Below are positions 36,536-44,730 of a DNA stretch of 64,000 nucleotides, piece by piece; position 1 is the first letter of the stretch, and every line of letters starts with the position of its first letter. The translations under genes were made by a program, and so were the position numbers. This stretch comes from Burkholderia diffusa. GTDB lineage: Bacteria > Pseudomonadota > Gammaproteobacteria > Burkholderiales > Burkholderiaceae. Under the pieces are notes generated by a model. The model searched no databases. It saw only the letters and a program-made list of their open reading frames with translations, and was not told the origin of the DNA. The stretch covers positions 1-64,000 of the forward strand of contig NZ_CABVPN010000023.1 in NCBI RefSeq assembly GCF_902499115.1. Reading direction: 5' to 3'.

Positions 36536-37735
36536 TCAGACGATGCCGAGCGACTTGCCGACGCGCACGAACGCGGCGACCGTCTGATCGATCTGTTCAG
36601 GCGTATGCGCGGCGCTCATCTGCGTGCGGATGCGTGCGCGACCGCGCGGCACGACCGGGAACGAGAAGCCGATCACGTAGACGCCTTCTTCGAGCAACTT
36701 GTCGGCCATGTTGGTCGCAAGCTGCGCGTCGCCGAGCATCACCGGGATGATCGGATGCGCACCGGGCACGAGCGTGAAACCCGCGGCGGTCATCTGCTCG
36801 CGGAAACGCACGCCGTTCTCGCGCACGCGTTCGCGCAGCTTCGCCCCTTCCTCGCTGCCGAGCAGTTCCAGCACCTTCAGCGACGCCGCGGCAATGCTCG
36901 GCGTCAGCGTGTTCGAGAACAGGTACGGACGCGAACGCTGGCGCAGCAATTCGACGACCTCGCGGCGGGCCGCGACATAGCCGCCCGATGCGCCGCCCAA
37001 CGCCTTGCCGAGCGTGCCGGTAATGATGTCGATGCGACCATCGACGCCGCAGTGCTCGGGCGTGCCGCGGCCATGCGCGCCGATGAAGCCGACCGCGTGC
37101 GAATCGTCGACCATCACGAGCGCGCCGTAACGATCGGCGAGGTCACAGATGCCTTTCAGGTCGGCGATGATGCCGTCCATCGAGAACACGCCGTCGGTCG
37201 CGATCAGCTTGTGGCGCGCGCCCGCTGCGTCGGCTTCCTTCAGCTTCGCCTCGAGATCGGAGAGATCGTTGTTCTTGTAACGGAAACGCTTCGCCTTGCA
37301 GAGGCGGATACCGTCGATGATGCTCGCGTGGTTCAGCTCGTCGCTGATCACTGCGTCGTTCTCGTCGAGCAGCGTCTCGAACAGGCCGCCGTTCGCATCG
37401 AAGCAGCTCGAATAGAGGATGCTGTCTTCCGTGCCGAGAAACGACGCCAACGCGCTTTCGAGTTGCTTGTGCACGGTTTGCGTGCCGCAGATGAAGCGCA
37501 CCGACGCCATGCCGAAGCCGTCCTGGTCGAGACCGGCCTGCGCCGCGGCGATCAGGCGCCGATCGTTCGCCAGACCGAGATAATTGTTCGCGCAGAAATT
37601 CAGCACGCCGGCACCGCTGGCGAGCCGCACGGCCGCCGCTTGGGGACTCGCGATCTCGCGCTCGGTCTTGTAAAAACCGTCCGCGCGGATCTGGTCGAGC
37701 GTCCCGCGCACCTGGGCGAGAAAGGCATCACGCAT
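36536..37735 (-). CDS. kbl: 2-amino-3-ketobutyrate coenzyme A ligase
   Basis: A 399-residue PLP enzyme of the alpha-oxoamine synthase family. It cleaves 2-amino-3-ketobutyrate with CoA to glycine and acetyl-CoA. The PLP lysine is in TGTLGKALGGASGGY, and the cofactor pocket has DDSHAVGFIGAHGRGTPEH. The start at 37735 has AGGAG upstream; a longer frame adds nine residues without support. First gene of kbl-tdh and divergent from an XRE-cupin regulator. Confidence 0.95.
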   Translation of the reverse strand: MRDAFLAQVRGTLDQIRADGFYKTEREIASPQAAAVRLASGAGVLNFCANNYLGLANDRRLIAAAQAGLDQDGFGMASVRFICGTQTVHKQLESALASFLGTEDSILYSSCFDANGGLFETLLDENDAVISDELNHASIIDGIRLCKAKRFRYKNNDLSDLEAKLKEADAAGARHKLIATDGVFSMDGIIADLKGICDLADRYGALVMVDDSHAVGFIGAHGRGTPEHCGVDGRIDIITGTLGKALGGASGGYVAARREVVELLRQRSRPYLFSNTLTPSIAAASLKVLELLGSEEGAKLRERVRENGVRFREQMTAAGFTLVPGAHPIIPVMLGDAQLATNMADKLLEEGVYVIGFSFPVVPRGRARIRTQMSAAHTPEQIDQTVAAFVRVGKSLGIV

Positions 37736-37815
37736 CGCAAAGCTCCTGACAGGGATTCGCAATCCGCCGCGCGCCGCTCGTGGCGGCTGCGCAACGGCCT
37801 GCTACTGTTATAGTC

Positions 37816-37874
37816 GGTCGTTCGGTTGACCGCATTTATCCGATATTCCGAACTAGAATTCGAAATACCGAACA
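37816..37874. promoter_or_regulatory. Candidate operators in the kbl-tdh / XRE-cupin divergent promoter
   Basis: TATTCCGAAC (37845-37854) and AATACCGAAC (37865-37874) are direct repeats exactly 20 bp apart, so they lie on the same face of the helix. A separate dyad CGGTC-N8-GACCG lies at 37816-37833. Both are likely binding sites for the adjacent XRE regulator. Confidence 0.5.
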
Positions 37875-37896
37875 ACTCTAAGCGAACGGAAACCAA

Positions 37897-38508
37897 ATGG
37901 CAAGTTCCTCCGCGTCGCGGCGCACGCCTGCCGGCGCCGCACCGCAGCCGCCGGGCGTGACGCCGCCGCGCGTCGGCGAGCAGATCCAGCGACTGCGCAA
38001 CGAGCGCAAGCTGACCCTCGACGACCTGTCGCGCGCAGCCGGCGTATCGAAGTCGATGCTCTCCGAGATCGAGCGCGACAAGGCCAATCCGACGATCGCG
38101 GTCGCATGGCGGCTCACGAATGCGCTCGGCATCACGCTCGACGAGCTGTTCTCGCAGCCGAAAGCGCCGGAGACGATCCGCGTGGATGGCCCGCACGACA
38201 TCCCGACGCTCGCCGGCCACGACGGCCGCTATCAGTTGCGCGTATGGGGCCCGATCGACCTGGCCGGCAAGTTCGAGTGGTACGAACTGACGCTGCCGGG
38301 CGGCGGCGCGCTCGTGTCGAACGCGCACGAACCCGGCACGCGCGAGCACCTCACCGTGCTCCAGGGCGCGATGGAAATCGAAGCCGCGGCGGCGAGCCGA
38401 CGCCTGAAAGCGGGCGATACCGCGCGCTACCCGGCCGACACGCCTCACGCCATCCGCAATCCCGGCAAGGCGGAAGCGCGCGCACTACTGATCGTGATTC
38501 ATCGCTGA
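37897..38508 (+). CDS. XRE-family regulator with C-terminal cupin, probable threonine-catabolism regulator
   Basis: A 203-residue protein. After a disordered Pro/Ala-rich N-terminus, an XRE HTH occupies about 28-82 (VGEQIQRLRNERKLTLDDLS, then KSMLSEIERDKANPTIAVAW). A cupin domain fills the rest (TREHLTVLQGAMEI, GDTARYPADTPHAIRN). Cupin regulators of this build sense small metabolites. Divergence from kbl-tdh suggests it responds to threonine or glycine; this is inference. Confidence 0.85.
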   Translation: MASSSASRRTPAGAAPQPPGVTPPRVGEQIQRLRNERKLTLDDLSRAAGVSKSMLSEIERDKANPTIAVAWRLTNALGITLDELFSQPKAPETIRVDGPHDIPTLAGHDGRYQLRVWGPIDLAGKFEWYELTLPGGGALVSNAHEPGTREHLTVLQGAMEIEAAAASRRLKAGDTARYPADTPHAIRNPGKAEARALLIVIHR

Positions 38509-38520
38509 CGATGCGAATAG

Positions 38521-38536
38521 CTGGCCGAAAGGCCAG
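38521..38536. terminator. Short perfect hairpin after the XRE-cupin gene
   Basis: CTGGCCGAAAGGCCAG has a 6-bp stem closed by a GAAA tetraloop, 12 bp after the stop. There is no T-run, so rho-independent termination is uncertain. Confidence 0.4.
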
Positions 38537-38548
38537 TTGCGGAAAACA

Positions 38549-38564
38549 CTGTATGTTTGTACAG
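38549..38564 (+). promoter_or_regulatory. LexA-type SOS box
   Basis: CTGTATGTTTGTACAG fits the CTGT-N8-ACAG LexA consensus with perfect outer symmetry and an A/T-rich centre. It lies 75 bp upstream of the ATG at 38639, in a suitable position to repress that gene. Confidence 0.7.
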
Positions 38565-38638
38565 TATACGGACATTCCGCCATGCATTGGCCGGGGCCGC
38601 CGCACCGAGGCGCCCGCTCCGGTCGACAGGAGCCTGCG

Positions 38639-39016
38639 ATGACAGAAGAACAAGATTTGGCCGCGCTCAGCTTCAAGGCTGCCGCGCACGACCTCGAGTT
38701 GATTGTGCGCCATATAGCCGGGCGCTACATCCATCAGCGCGTCCCGCTGTCGTGGCGCCTGCTGCACGCCATCGAAGCCGAGGCACTCGCGGATCTCGGG
38801 TTTGCCAGTCGGCACGAAGCCGGCATGCGCCAGCTGTTCGAACGGCCGTCGGACATGACTTTTCCCGAAACGGATGATCCGATCGATTTCGGACGATCGA
38901 ATGCGCTACCCGCTGTCTTCTCGTTCGCGGTTCTCGCGTATGAAGCGGCGGCCAGATCGCAGGAAGCGGCACCCAGCGAGCGCATTCATCGCCCATCCAA
39001 GGCGTGGGGTGACTGA
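38639..39016 (+). CDS. Hypothetical protein (125 aa), probably SOS-regulated
   Basis: A 125-residue soluble, Ala/Glu-rich helical protein beginning MTEEQDLAALSFKAAAHDLELI. I recognise no domain. The ATG has AGGAG 8 bp upstream, and a consensus LexA box lies in its promoter, so induction by DNA damage is expected. It is the first gene of the origin block and is followed in the same direction by the recombinase-like gene. Confidence 0.65.
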   Translation: MTEEQDLAALSFKAAAHDLELIVRHIAGRYIHQRVPLSWRLLHAIEAEALADLGFASRHEAGMRQLFERPSDMTFPETDDPIDFGRSNALPAVFSFAVLAYEAAARSQEAAPSERIHRPSKAWGD

Positions 39017-39118
39017 CATCAGGCCCTGGCCGTTCGGCACGGCGGCCGGCTCCCGCATCCTGCTGCCCGCCACGTTGCGGATAGGGCTACCATATACGCA
39101 ACTAACGGAATAAACAAC

Positions 39119-40132
39119 ATGCCCCTTCCCACCCCCTCCGACACGCCCGCACGCCCGGAAGAAAAGGATCTGTTCGACCGTGGTGCGTCCGACTGGATCA
39201 TCTCGCCCGAAGCCGCGTTCGACGCGTGGCTTGCCATGCAGGACTACCGCCGTTCGTCGGCCGACGTCTATCGCGCACAATGGGGCGCCTTTCTCGCGTG
39301 GCTACGTGCACATCAGAAAAACCTGGCCACGGTCGATACCGCAACGATCGCGAATTTCGTCAGCGAGCTTCCCATACGGAAAACGCAGCGAATGCGCTAT
39401 TTGAGGCTGATCGAACGCGTGCTCGACCACATCCGGCGCACCGAGCTCGCGTCCACCAACCCGGCCCGCTTCATTGCTCAGGATGGCGAAGCGGATTGGC
39501 GTCAGGCACGCGACAACGAGCCGACCGGTTTCCTGACACCGGCCGAACGCGCGAAGTTGCTGGCCTACCTGTTTTCGCCGATTGGCGTATCTGGCTCCGC
39601 ATACTGGAAGGAGCGGCGAGACCGCGCGCTCGTCGCCGCATTTCTCGGGGCCGGCGTGAAAACCGGCGAAGCACGCGCGCTTACGATTAGTTGCATCAAT
39701 GCAAGCGGAACGTCGCTGCAGATCCCGTCGACACATCCCGATTTCGCGCGCGAAACCCATCTGGCCTCGTTCGCGATCGCGTTGCTCGAAGCATGGCTCG
39801 TGGAACGCAAGCGCCAGGAGATTCCGGGCGAGCTCGTGTTTCCGGCATCGCACGCCGGGCGGCCGATGCACAAGGCGACGATGCTGCGCGCGATCGATGC
39901 AATCGTTGAATCCGCGGGGCTCACGTCGTCACGCACCGCGCGCGCGAGCCCGCAAACGCTGCGCAACACTTACGCTGCCGAACTGTTCGAGCACGACGTG
40001 CCGCCCGAGCGGGTCGGCAAATGGCTCGGCTTCATGCGGCCGATCTCGTCGAACCGCCTTCATCGCGCATGGAAAAACTGGCGCGATGATCTCGCGAATG
40101 GTGACGCGTCCGAGCAGGACGAAACTCACTGA
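39119..40132 (+). CDS. Tyrosine-recombinase-fold protein with replaced catalytic residues
   Basis: A 337-residue protein with an N-terminal SAM-like core-binding domain (about 30-125, AAFDAWLAMQDYRRSSADVY) and a C-terminal phage-integrase-type domain. Compared with XerD, Arg I is Lys181 (GAGVKTGEARAL), the first His is Gln279 (SPQTLRNTY), the second His is Phe305 (WLGFMRP) and the nucleophilic Tyr position is Leu314. Only Arg282 remains. It is therefore probably a DNA-binding or structural relative rather than an active recombinase. Its place beside the origin suggests a role in replicon maintenance; this is inference. Confidence 0.8.
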   Translation: MPLPTPSDTPARPEEKDLFDRGASDWIISPEAAFDAWLAMQDYRRSSADVYRAQWGAFLAWLRAHQKNLATVDTATIANFVSELPIRKTQRMRYLRLIERVLDHIRRTELASTNPARFIAQDGEADWRQARDNEPTGFLTPAERAKLLAYLFSPIGVSGSAYWKERRDRALVAAFLGAGVKTGEARALTISCINASGTSLQIPSTHPDFARETHLASFAIALLEAWLVERKRQEIPGELVFPASHAGRPMHKATMLRAIDAIVESAGLTSSRTARASPQTLRNTYAAELFEHDVPPERVGKWLGFMRPISSNRLHRAWKNWRDDLANGDASEQDETH

Positions 40133-40202
40133 TGCCGAGCCGGCTGCTCACGCGGCATGATCCGTGAGCAGCCTTGTGCGGCGTAGCCTCACCGTTTCAC
40201 AG

Positions 40203-40244
40203 CTCCCGGAAAACCTCACCTCACGCGTCCCGAATCTCCTCACC
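40203..40244 (-). repeat. Two iteron copies between the recombinase-like and KfrA-like genes
   Basis: Reverse complements are GGTGAGGTTTTCCGGGAG (40203-40220) and GGTGAGGAGATTCGGGAC (40227-40244), 24 bp apart. Both are inverted relative to the core array and lie in the convergent gap. Confidence 0.7.
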
Positions 40245-40271
40245 TGTGCGATCCCCGTGCCGGGCGACACG

Positions 40272-41477
40272 TCAGACGCGTGTAAAGCGCGCGACCGCTT
40301 CGAATCGGGAAGGCCAGGGCCCCGACGCATGTTCGCATTCGGGGCAAGACACTTCGAACCCGTCGTCGCCCTGCGACAATTCCGGTTCGCCGTCGCAGTG
40401 CGGGCACTGGGTCGGCACCGGAATCTCATGGTCCAGTGACGTCCCGATCGCGGAAAACGCATCCGCATCGAGCTGACCTGCATCGGCCAAGCGCCGGATC
40501 AGCGCGGAAATCTCCGGATTCATCCCGCGGCTCGCGCGCAGCGTATTCACGTCGCGTGTCGCACGGTCCAATTCGTCGCTCTGGGTGCGCAGCTGTTCCT
40601 CGAGCCGGTCCGCGCGGGCCTTGGCCGAACTCAGTTGCTGAAGAAAATCGAATTCCTTGCGCTGCACGTCGCGCAGGCCGCTCTGGTAACTCGACGCCAT
40701 GCTGCGCAGCGAGTCCAGCTCGACCAGCATCGGTTTGACGCGGCGCTCGGCTTCGGCCACGGCATCCTTGATCTGCTGCGCATAGTGTTCGGTACGCTGC
40801 TGCAATTCGGCCTGGAGCGTGTCGATGCGGTCGCGCAGCGTCGCATTCTGCGTCTGCTCCGCATCGACGCGGGCAGCCATGACAGCCAGTTCCTTTTCAA
40901 GTCGAGCGACTGTGGTGAGCAGCGTCGCCTCGTTTGCCGAACCGTGCGTCGATTGCGAGGCCAGCTGCACCTCGAGCTCGGTCATACGCGCCTGCAGTTG
41001 CTCATTGCGGGTTTCGCTGCGCGTCAGTGCGCCCTCTAGGGTTTCCTGGCGAACCGTGGCGTCGCGCAGCCGCTGTTCCGCATCGGCCATGCCGGCGCGA
41101 ACCTGTTCGCGATCGACATCGAGGCTTTCCCTGGCCGCTTTCAACGCCTCTTCATATAGCGCGCCAAGCAATGAGCCTGCCTTTTCCTCGACCGCTCTCG
41201 GGATCGCCGCACCGTCGAGCCGGATTTTCGAGGCGGAACGGATTCGTTCCCAGAAATGATCGATGTCCTTCGGAATGTCGCTGGCGCTGCCGGTCTGGGT
41301 CAGGTCGCGAACGTTGGCAGCCGATGGTCGGATACCGAGATCGAAGAACAACCGCTTGCACGCATGCAGCGACAACTCCTGGCGGCGCGCGCCGCTCGCA
41401 CGAAGCGATTCCAGTTCTTCTCGGATGACTCCACGCATTTCATCCAGCGTCATGGGAGGACTCGCAGACATTGACAT
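40272..41477 (-). CDS. KfrA-like DNA-binding coiled-coil protein with C-terminal zinc ribbon
   Basis: A 401-residue protein. The N-terminal 110 residues resemble the KfrA N-terminal DNA-binding domain of plasmids (TLDEMRGVIREELESLRASG, then DLGIRPSAANVRDLTQTG). About 220 residues of heptad-rich coiled coil follow. The C-terminus has paired CPHC and CPEC motifs (358-381), a zinc ribbon. KfrA proteins bind plasmid DNA and help partitioning. The gene reads away from the iteron array, with its start about 370 bp from the first repeats. Confidence 0.78.
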   Translation of the reverse strand: MSMSASPPMTLDEMRGVIREELESLRASGARRQELSLHACKRLFFDLGIRPSAANVRDLTQTGSASDIPKDIDHFWERIRSASKIRLDGAAIPRAVEEKAGSLLGALYEEALKAARESLDVDREQVRAGMADAEQRLRDATVRQETLEGALTRSETRNEQLQARMTELEVQLASQSTHGSANEATLLTTVARLEKELAVMAARVDAEQTQNATLRDRIDTLQAELQQRTEHYAQQIKDAVAEAERRVKPMLVELDSLRSMASSYQSGLRDVQRKEFDFLQQLSSAKARADRLEEQLRTQSDELDRATRDVNTLRASRGMNPEISALIRRLADAGQLDADAFSAIGTSLDHEIPVPTQCPHCDGEPELSQGDDGFEVSCPECEHASGPWPSRFEAVARFTRV

Positions 41478-43275
41478 GTTGAGATCATAACGAAATACGT
41501 ATTTTTTGATACTTGTTTTCGCACAGCGTGGTGAATTTACATCGCTGTGCACAGAAATCTGGGCTGTGAGCCAATCCGGACGAACCAGCACTTCGATTCC
41601 GTGAAACAAAGCGAAGAAAACAAGGCAAGCCTTTGTTCTGGAAGCGTTTTCGGGTAGGCCCCGAAAAAGTGCATTTGTTTCACATGCCAGGCGTCATCGT
41701 AGCCGGCCGGTGTTCTGGGGTTGGGGTCTCTGTGGAAAACTCGATGACGGATGTCTTGAGAGTATTAGAAGTAAACACCCTTGAACCCTTAGTTAAAAAC
41801 GTTAACGCCACGGCACAGCCTTATGTAGCAAGGCTTTCCGGCTGACAAGGTGAAGTTTTACGGGAACCAAGGTGATCTTCTGCGGGAGCTGAAGTGATGG
41901 GATTCAGGGATCTGCGTGAGCCGATGCGGGAAAGGTCGTGAGCGGATTCGGGATCACAGTGAAACATGAGATTTCCCAATGGTGAGGTTTTTCGGGGCCA
42001 CACAGCCACGGAACCCATGCTGTGCCTGAACGCACAGTTTTCTGCCTGTGCAGACATAGGTGAGCATTTGCGGGACCTTCTTCGCGCCCCCATTCTGCCC
42101 ATCTTTTGGGCAGTTTTCGGGAAAGGTGAGGTTTCACGGGACTCCACAGCGATTTGCTGTGAGGATTTCCGGGAATCGACCGTCATTTTGCACAGCAAAA
42201 GTGCCCTGTGGAGCCTGTGAGGCCCAAAAGGTGAGGCTTTTCGGGAGCGAAATGCGGGTTTTCCTGCCCGGATGCCGATAAGGTGAGCTTTTTCGGGGCA
42301 TGGGTCACAGGCCGTCGGATGTCTTACAGGTGAGGTTTTTCAGGAGCGCTATTTGCTCAAGAATTGGTCAAAGGTGAGGCTTTCCGGGATCCGGAGCGGG
42401 GCGAATTCGCTGAAAAGCCCACCGGGACTGGCGGAAATCTGATTTTCCCTGTGCCACTTTTTGGCACAGGTGAGATTTTTCGGGAATCGGCACACGGCTG
42501 TCGCGTCCGCCCGAACACCGTGAAGGTGAGGTTTTTCGGGAGATGGTCGCCGGACACAGCGGAACGCCTGACGCACATAAGTATCGGATGTCATTGACAT
42601 TTTTGATACCGCGGCGGTTACGGTGAGATTTTTCGGGAGTCGCTTCCGCGTCCGTTGGAATGCCGTTTTTGTCGTCAAGGTGAGGTTTTTCGGGAGCCTC
42701 TGGCTGCTGATCCCGCGTGTGCCGGGGATTCGTCGATATCAGGGTCACAGAATTTCGAGCCGATAAGGTGAGAATTTTCGGGACTGAATGGTTTCTGTGC
42801 GCTGTACAATGCGCGCCCGGGCCGTTGAAACGGTTTCGATCGACGTCGCGGAGTCCCTCTTCGGCGCGGGTTTCCGGGCACCGGTCGCGGTCGCGATCGC
42901 CCCGTCAGTCGAGCCTGTACATGCATACAGGGCGTTGCGGGCCTGTCCGCTCGATGCCGTGACAGCCAGTGGCGACCCTGTGACGAGGACCCGGAAGTGC
43001 AGTCGTAAAATTACGACAAATCGAAAGGTGAGCCGATACGGGAGCAAATTTCGCACGTATCGAGCACAGGCAAAAATCTGTGAATCCGCGCATCCCGCGA
43101 CACGTCTGGACGAGTCCGAAACGCTTTAAATCCGGACCGGTGAGGGTTTTCGGGAGAGGGTTGGGGTGAGTGCCGTTTTGCACGTGCGCTTCACCGGCTA
43201 TGGTGAGCATGTCGTTCTGGACGCATATCACCACAGGCGCTATCCTTCCGTGAAACTTCTCCTCCGACCTGACGC
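41478..43275 (+). other. Replication origin region with iteron array
   Basis: These 1.8 kb hold no gene. From 41848 to 43156 there are about 20 direct copies of an 18-bp repeat with consensus GGTGAGGTTTTTCGGGAG. The best matches start at 41981, 42230, 42282, 42329, 42373, 42469, 42525, 42621, 42679, 42767 and 43139, with weaker ones at 41848, 41871, 42059, 42125, 42159 and 43027. A consensus DnaA box (TGTGGAAAA, 41731-41739) and an AT-rich stretch near 41755-41815 lie at the left. CACAG/CTGTG occurs 26 times. This layout matches initiator-iteron plasmid-type origins. Confidence 0.88.
41647..41667. repeat. Head-to-head iteron-like half-sites
   Basis: TTTTCGGG, a 4-bp gap and CCCCGAAAA form an inverted repeat of the conserved iteron 3' half. 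It lies 170 bp upstream of the KfrA-like start. Rep_3-type initiators often bind such inverted repeats as dimers for repression. Confidence 0.5.
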
Positions 43276-44640
43276 ATGGCCACGAAGCGCGCCAAGAAAA
43301 CCGATGTGGATGTGGTGAGTGCCAGTTCAGCCGAATTGCGTAAGGCCGTCGAGGCGATCGCAATTCAGCCGAAGAGCGGCAAGATCACGCTCCTGACCCG
43401 CAAGCTGTTCAACGTCCTGCTCGCCGTCGCGCAGCAGGCCGACGACTCGGGCGATACCTATCGCGCGCTGCTGTCGGACATCGTCGCCAACTCCGCCTTC
43501 GATTCGAACGACACCGCGCTGGTGAAGGAACACCTGCGCCGTATGGTGTCCGTCCAGGTCGAATGGAGCTCGGGGACGTCGAGCCAGAAGCCGGGCCGCA
43601 AGTGGGGGATCTCGACACTGATCGCCGATGCCGAAATTCTTGAGGATCCGGCCACGCGCCGCGTGTGGGTCGAATTTTCATTTGCACCGAAGATCAAGAA
43701 GAAGCTGCTCGACCCGGTCCAGTACGCGCGTCTGAGCCTGCAGTTCCAGAGCCAGCTGCGCAGCAGCGCTGGTCTTGCGCTCTACGAAATCTGCGTGCGT
43801 TACCTGACGAACCCGAGCCATCTGACGATGCGCGAGCCGTGGGAATGGTGGCGTCCGATCCTGTCGGGCACGCCCGATACGGAAGCCGGCGACGAGGCGA
43901 AGCGCGAGTACAAGTACTTCAAGCGGGACTACCTGCGTCCGGCGATCGCAGAGGTCAATGCGGTCACCAACATTTTCGTCGAGCTGATCGAGCATCGGGA
44001 AGGGCGGCGGGTCGCGGAGATCCAGTTCCGCGTGACCGAGCGCAAGCAGCCGATGCTCGCGCTCGACGAGCATCCGAACGTGTTCGACAGCACGCTGGTC
44101 GACCGGATGGTGAAGCTCGGGATTCCGCTCAAGGAAGCGCAGACGCTCTACGCGGACAGCGAGGAGAACCGGATTCGCGCCGCGCTGCAGATGACCGAGC
44201 AGCGGATGCGCAGCACGACGCTGCCGCCGGTGCGCAGTGCGCCCGCGTTGTTCAAGGACGCGCTGAAGAAGGGTTATGCGCCGCCGGTCGAGTCCGTCGA
44301 CGCGCTGCCTTCCGGCGCGCCTGCCGCGAAGGCCGTCTCGGCGCAGCCGGACGATCTGAAGGCACGTCTGTTGAGCGAATTCGCGGCGTTCCGCCGCAAG
44401 GAAGCGAAGGTGTTGTACGAGGAGCAGGGCGACGCGGAGCGCGAAGTGGCGCGCGAGTCGTTCGAGTCGGAAGTGTTGCCGACGATGGGCTCGCACCTGC
44501 GCGACGACTGGCGCAAGCGCGGTCTCGATTCGAAGCTGGCCGAGACGGCCTTTTTCGACTGGCTTGCCCAGAAAACCTGGGGCGAGCCGACCGACGGCGA
44601 CCTGCTGTCGTTCACGCTGAATCAATCCCGGGCCGCCTGA
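43276..44640 (+). CDS. Replication initiator protein (Rep_3/RepB-type)
   Basis: A 454-residue initiator with two winged-helix domains (about 25-140 and 145-270), as in Rep_3-superfamily proteins of iteron plasmids. Recognisable parts are SGKITLLTRKLFNVLLAVAQ and LYEICVRYLTNPSHLTMREP; a long C-terminal extension after 280 is typical of Burkholderia secondary-chromosome initiators. It should bind the upstream iterons, open the origin and recruit helicase. It converges with parB; a GC-rich hairpin (GGCCCGT/ACGGGCC, 44641-44667) separates them. Confidence 0.9.
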   Translation: MATKRAKKTDVDVVSASSAELRKAVEAIAIQPKSGKITLLTRKLFNVLLAVAQQADDSGDTYRALLSDIVANSAFDSNDTALVKEHLRRMVSVQVEWSSGTSSQKPGRKWGISTLIADAEILEDPATRRVWVEFSFAPKIKKKLLDPVQYARLSLQFQSQLRSSAGLALYEICVRYLTNPSHLTMREPWEWWRPILSGTPDTEAGDEAKREYKYFKRDYLRPAIAEVNAVTNIFVELIEHREGRRVAEIQFRVTERKQPMLALDEHPNVFDSTLVDRMVKLGIPLKEAQTLYADSEENRIRAALQMTEQRMRSTTLPPVRSAPALFKDALKKGYAPPVESVDALPSGAPAAKAVSAQPDDLKARLLSEFAAFRRKEAKVLYEEQGDAEREVARESFESEVLPTMGSHLRDDWRKRGLDSKLAETAFFDWLAQKTWGEPTDGDLLSFTLNQSRAA

Positions 44641-44667
44641 GGCCCGTTCAGGCCCCTCTGACGGGCC
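44641..44667. terminator. GC-rich inverted repeat between the initiator and parB stops
   Basis: GGCCCGT at 44641-44647 and ACGGGCC at 44661-44667 form a stem directly after the initiator stop, in a convergent gap of 90 bp. No T-run follows, so it may work as a weak or factor-dependent bidirectional terminator. Confidence 0.4.
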
Positions 44668-44730
44668 GTCGCCGGCCGCCCGCCCGTCCGGCGGGCCCGG
44701 CGCCTCGCCAGGCCCTGGCGGCCATTTCCA

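Noticed and set aside
41848..43156. CRISPR array
   Set aside because: The repeats are only 18 bp, divergent and irregularly spaced, and no cas genes are present. Initiator plus par genes explain them as iterons.
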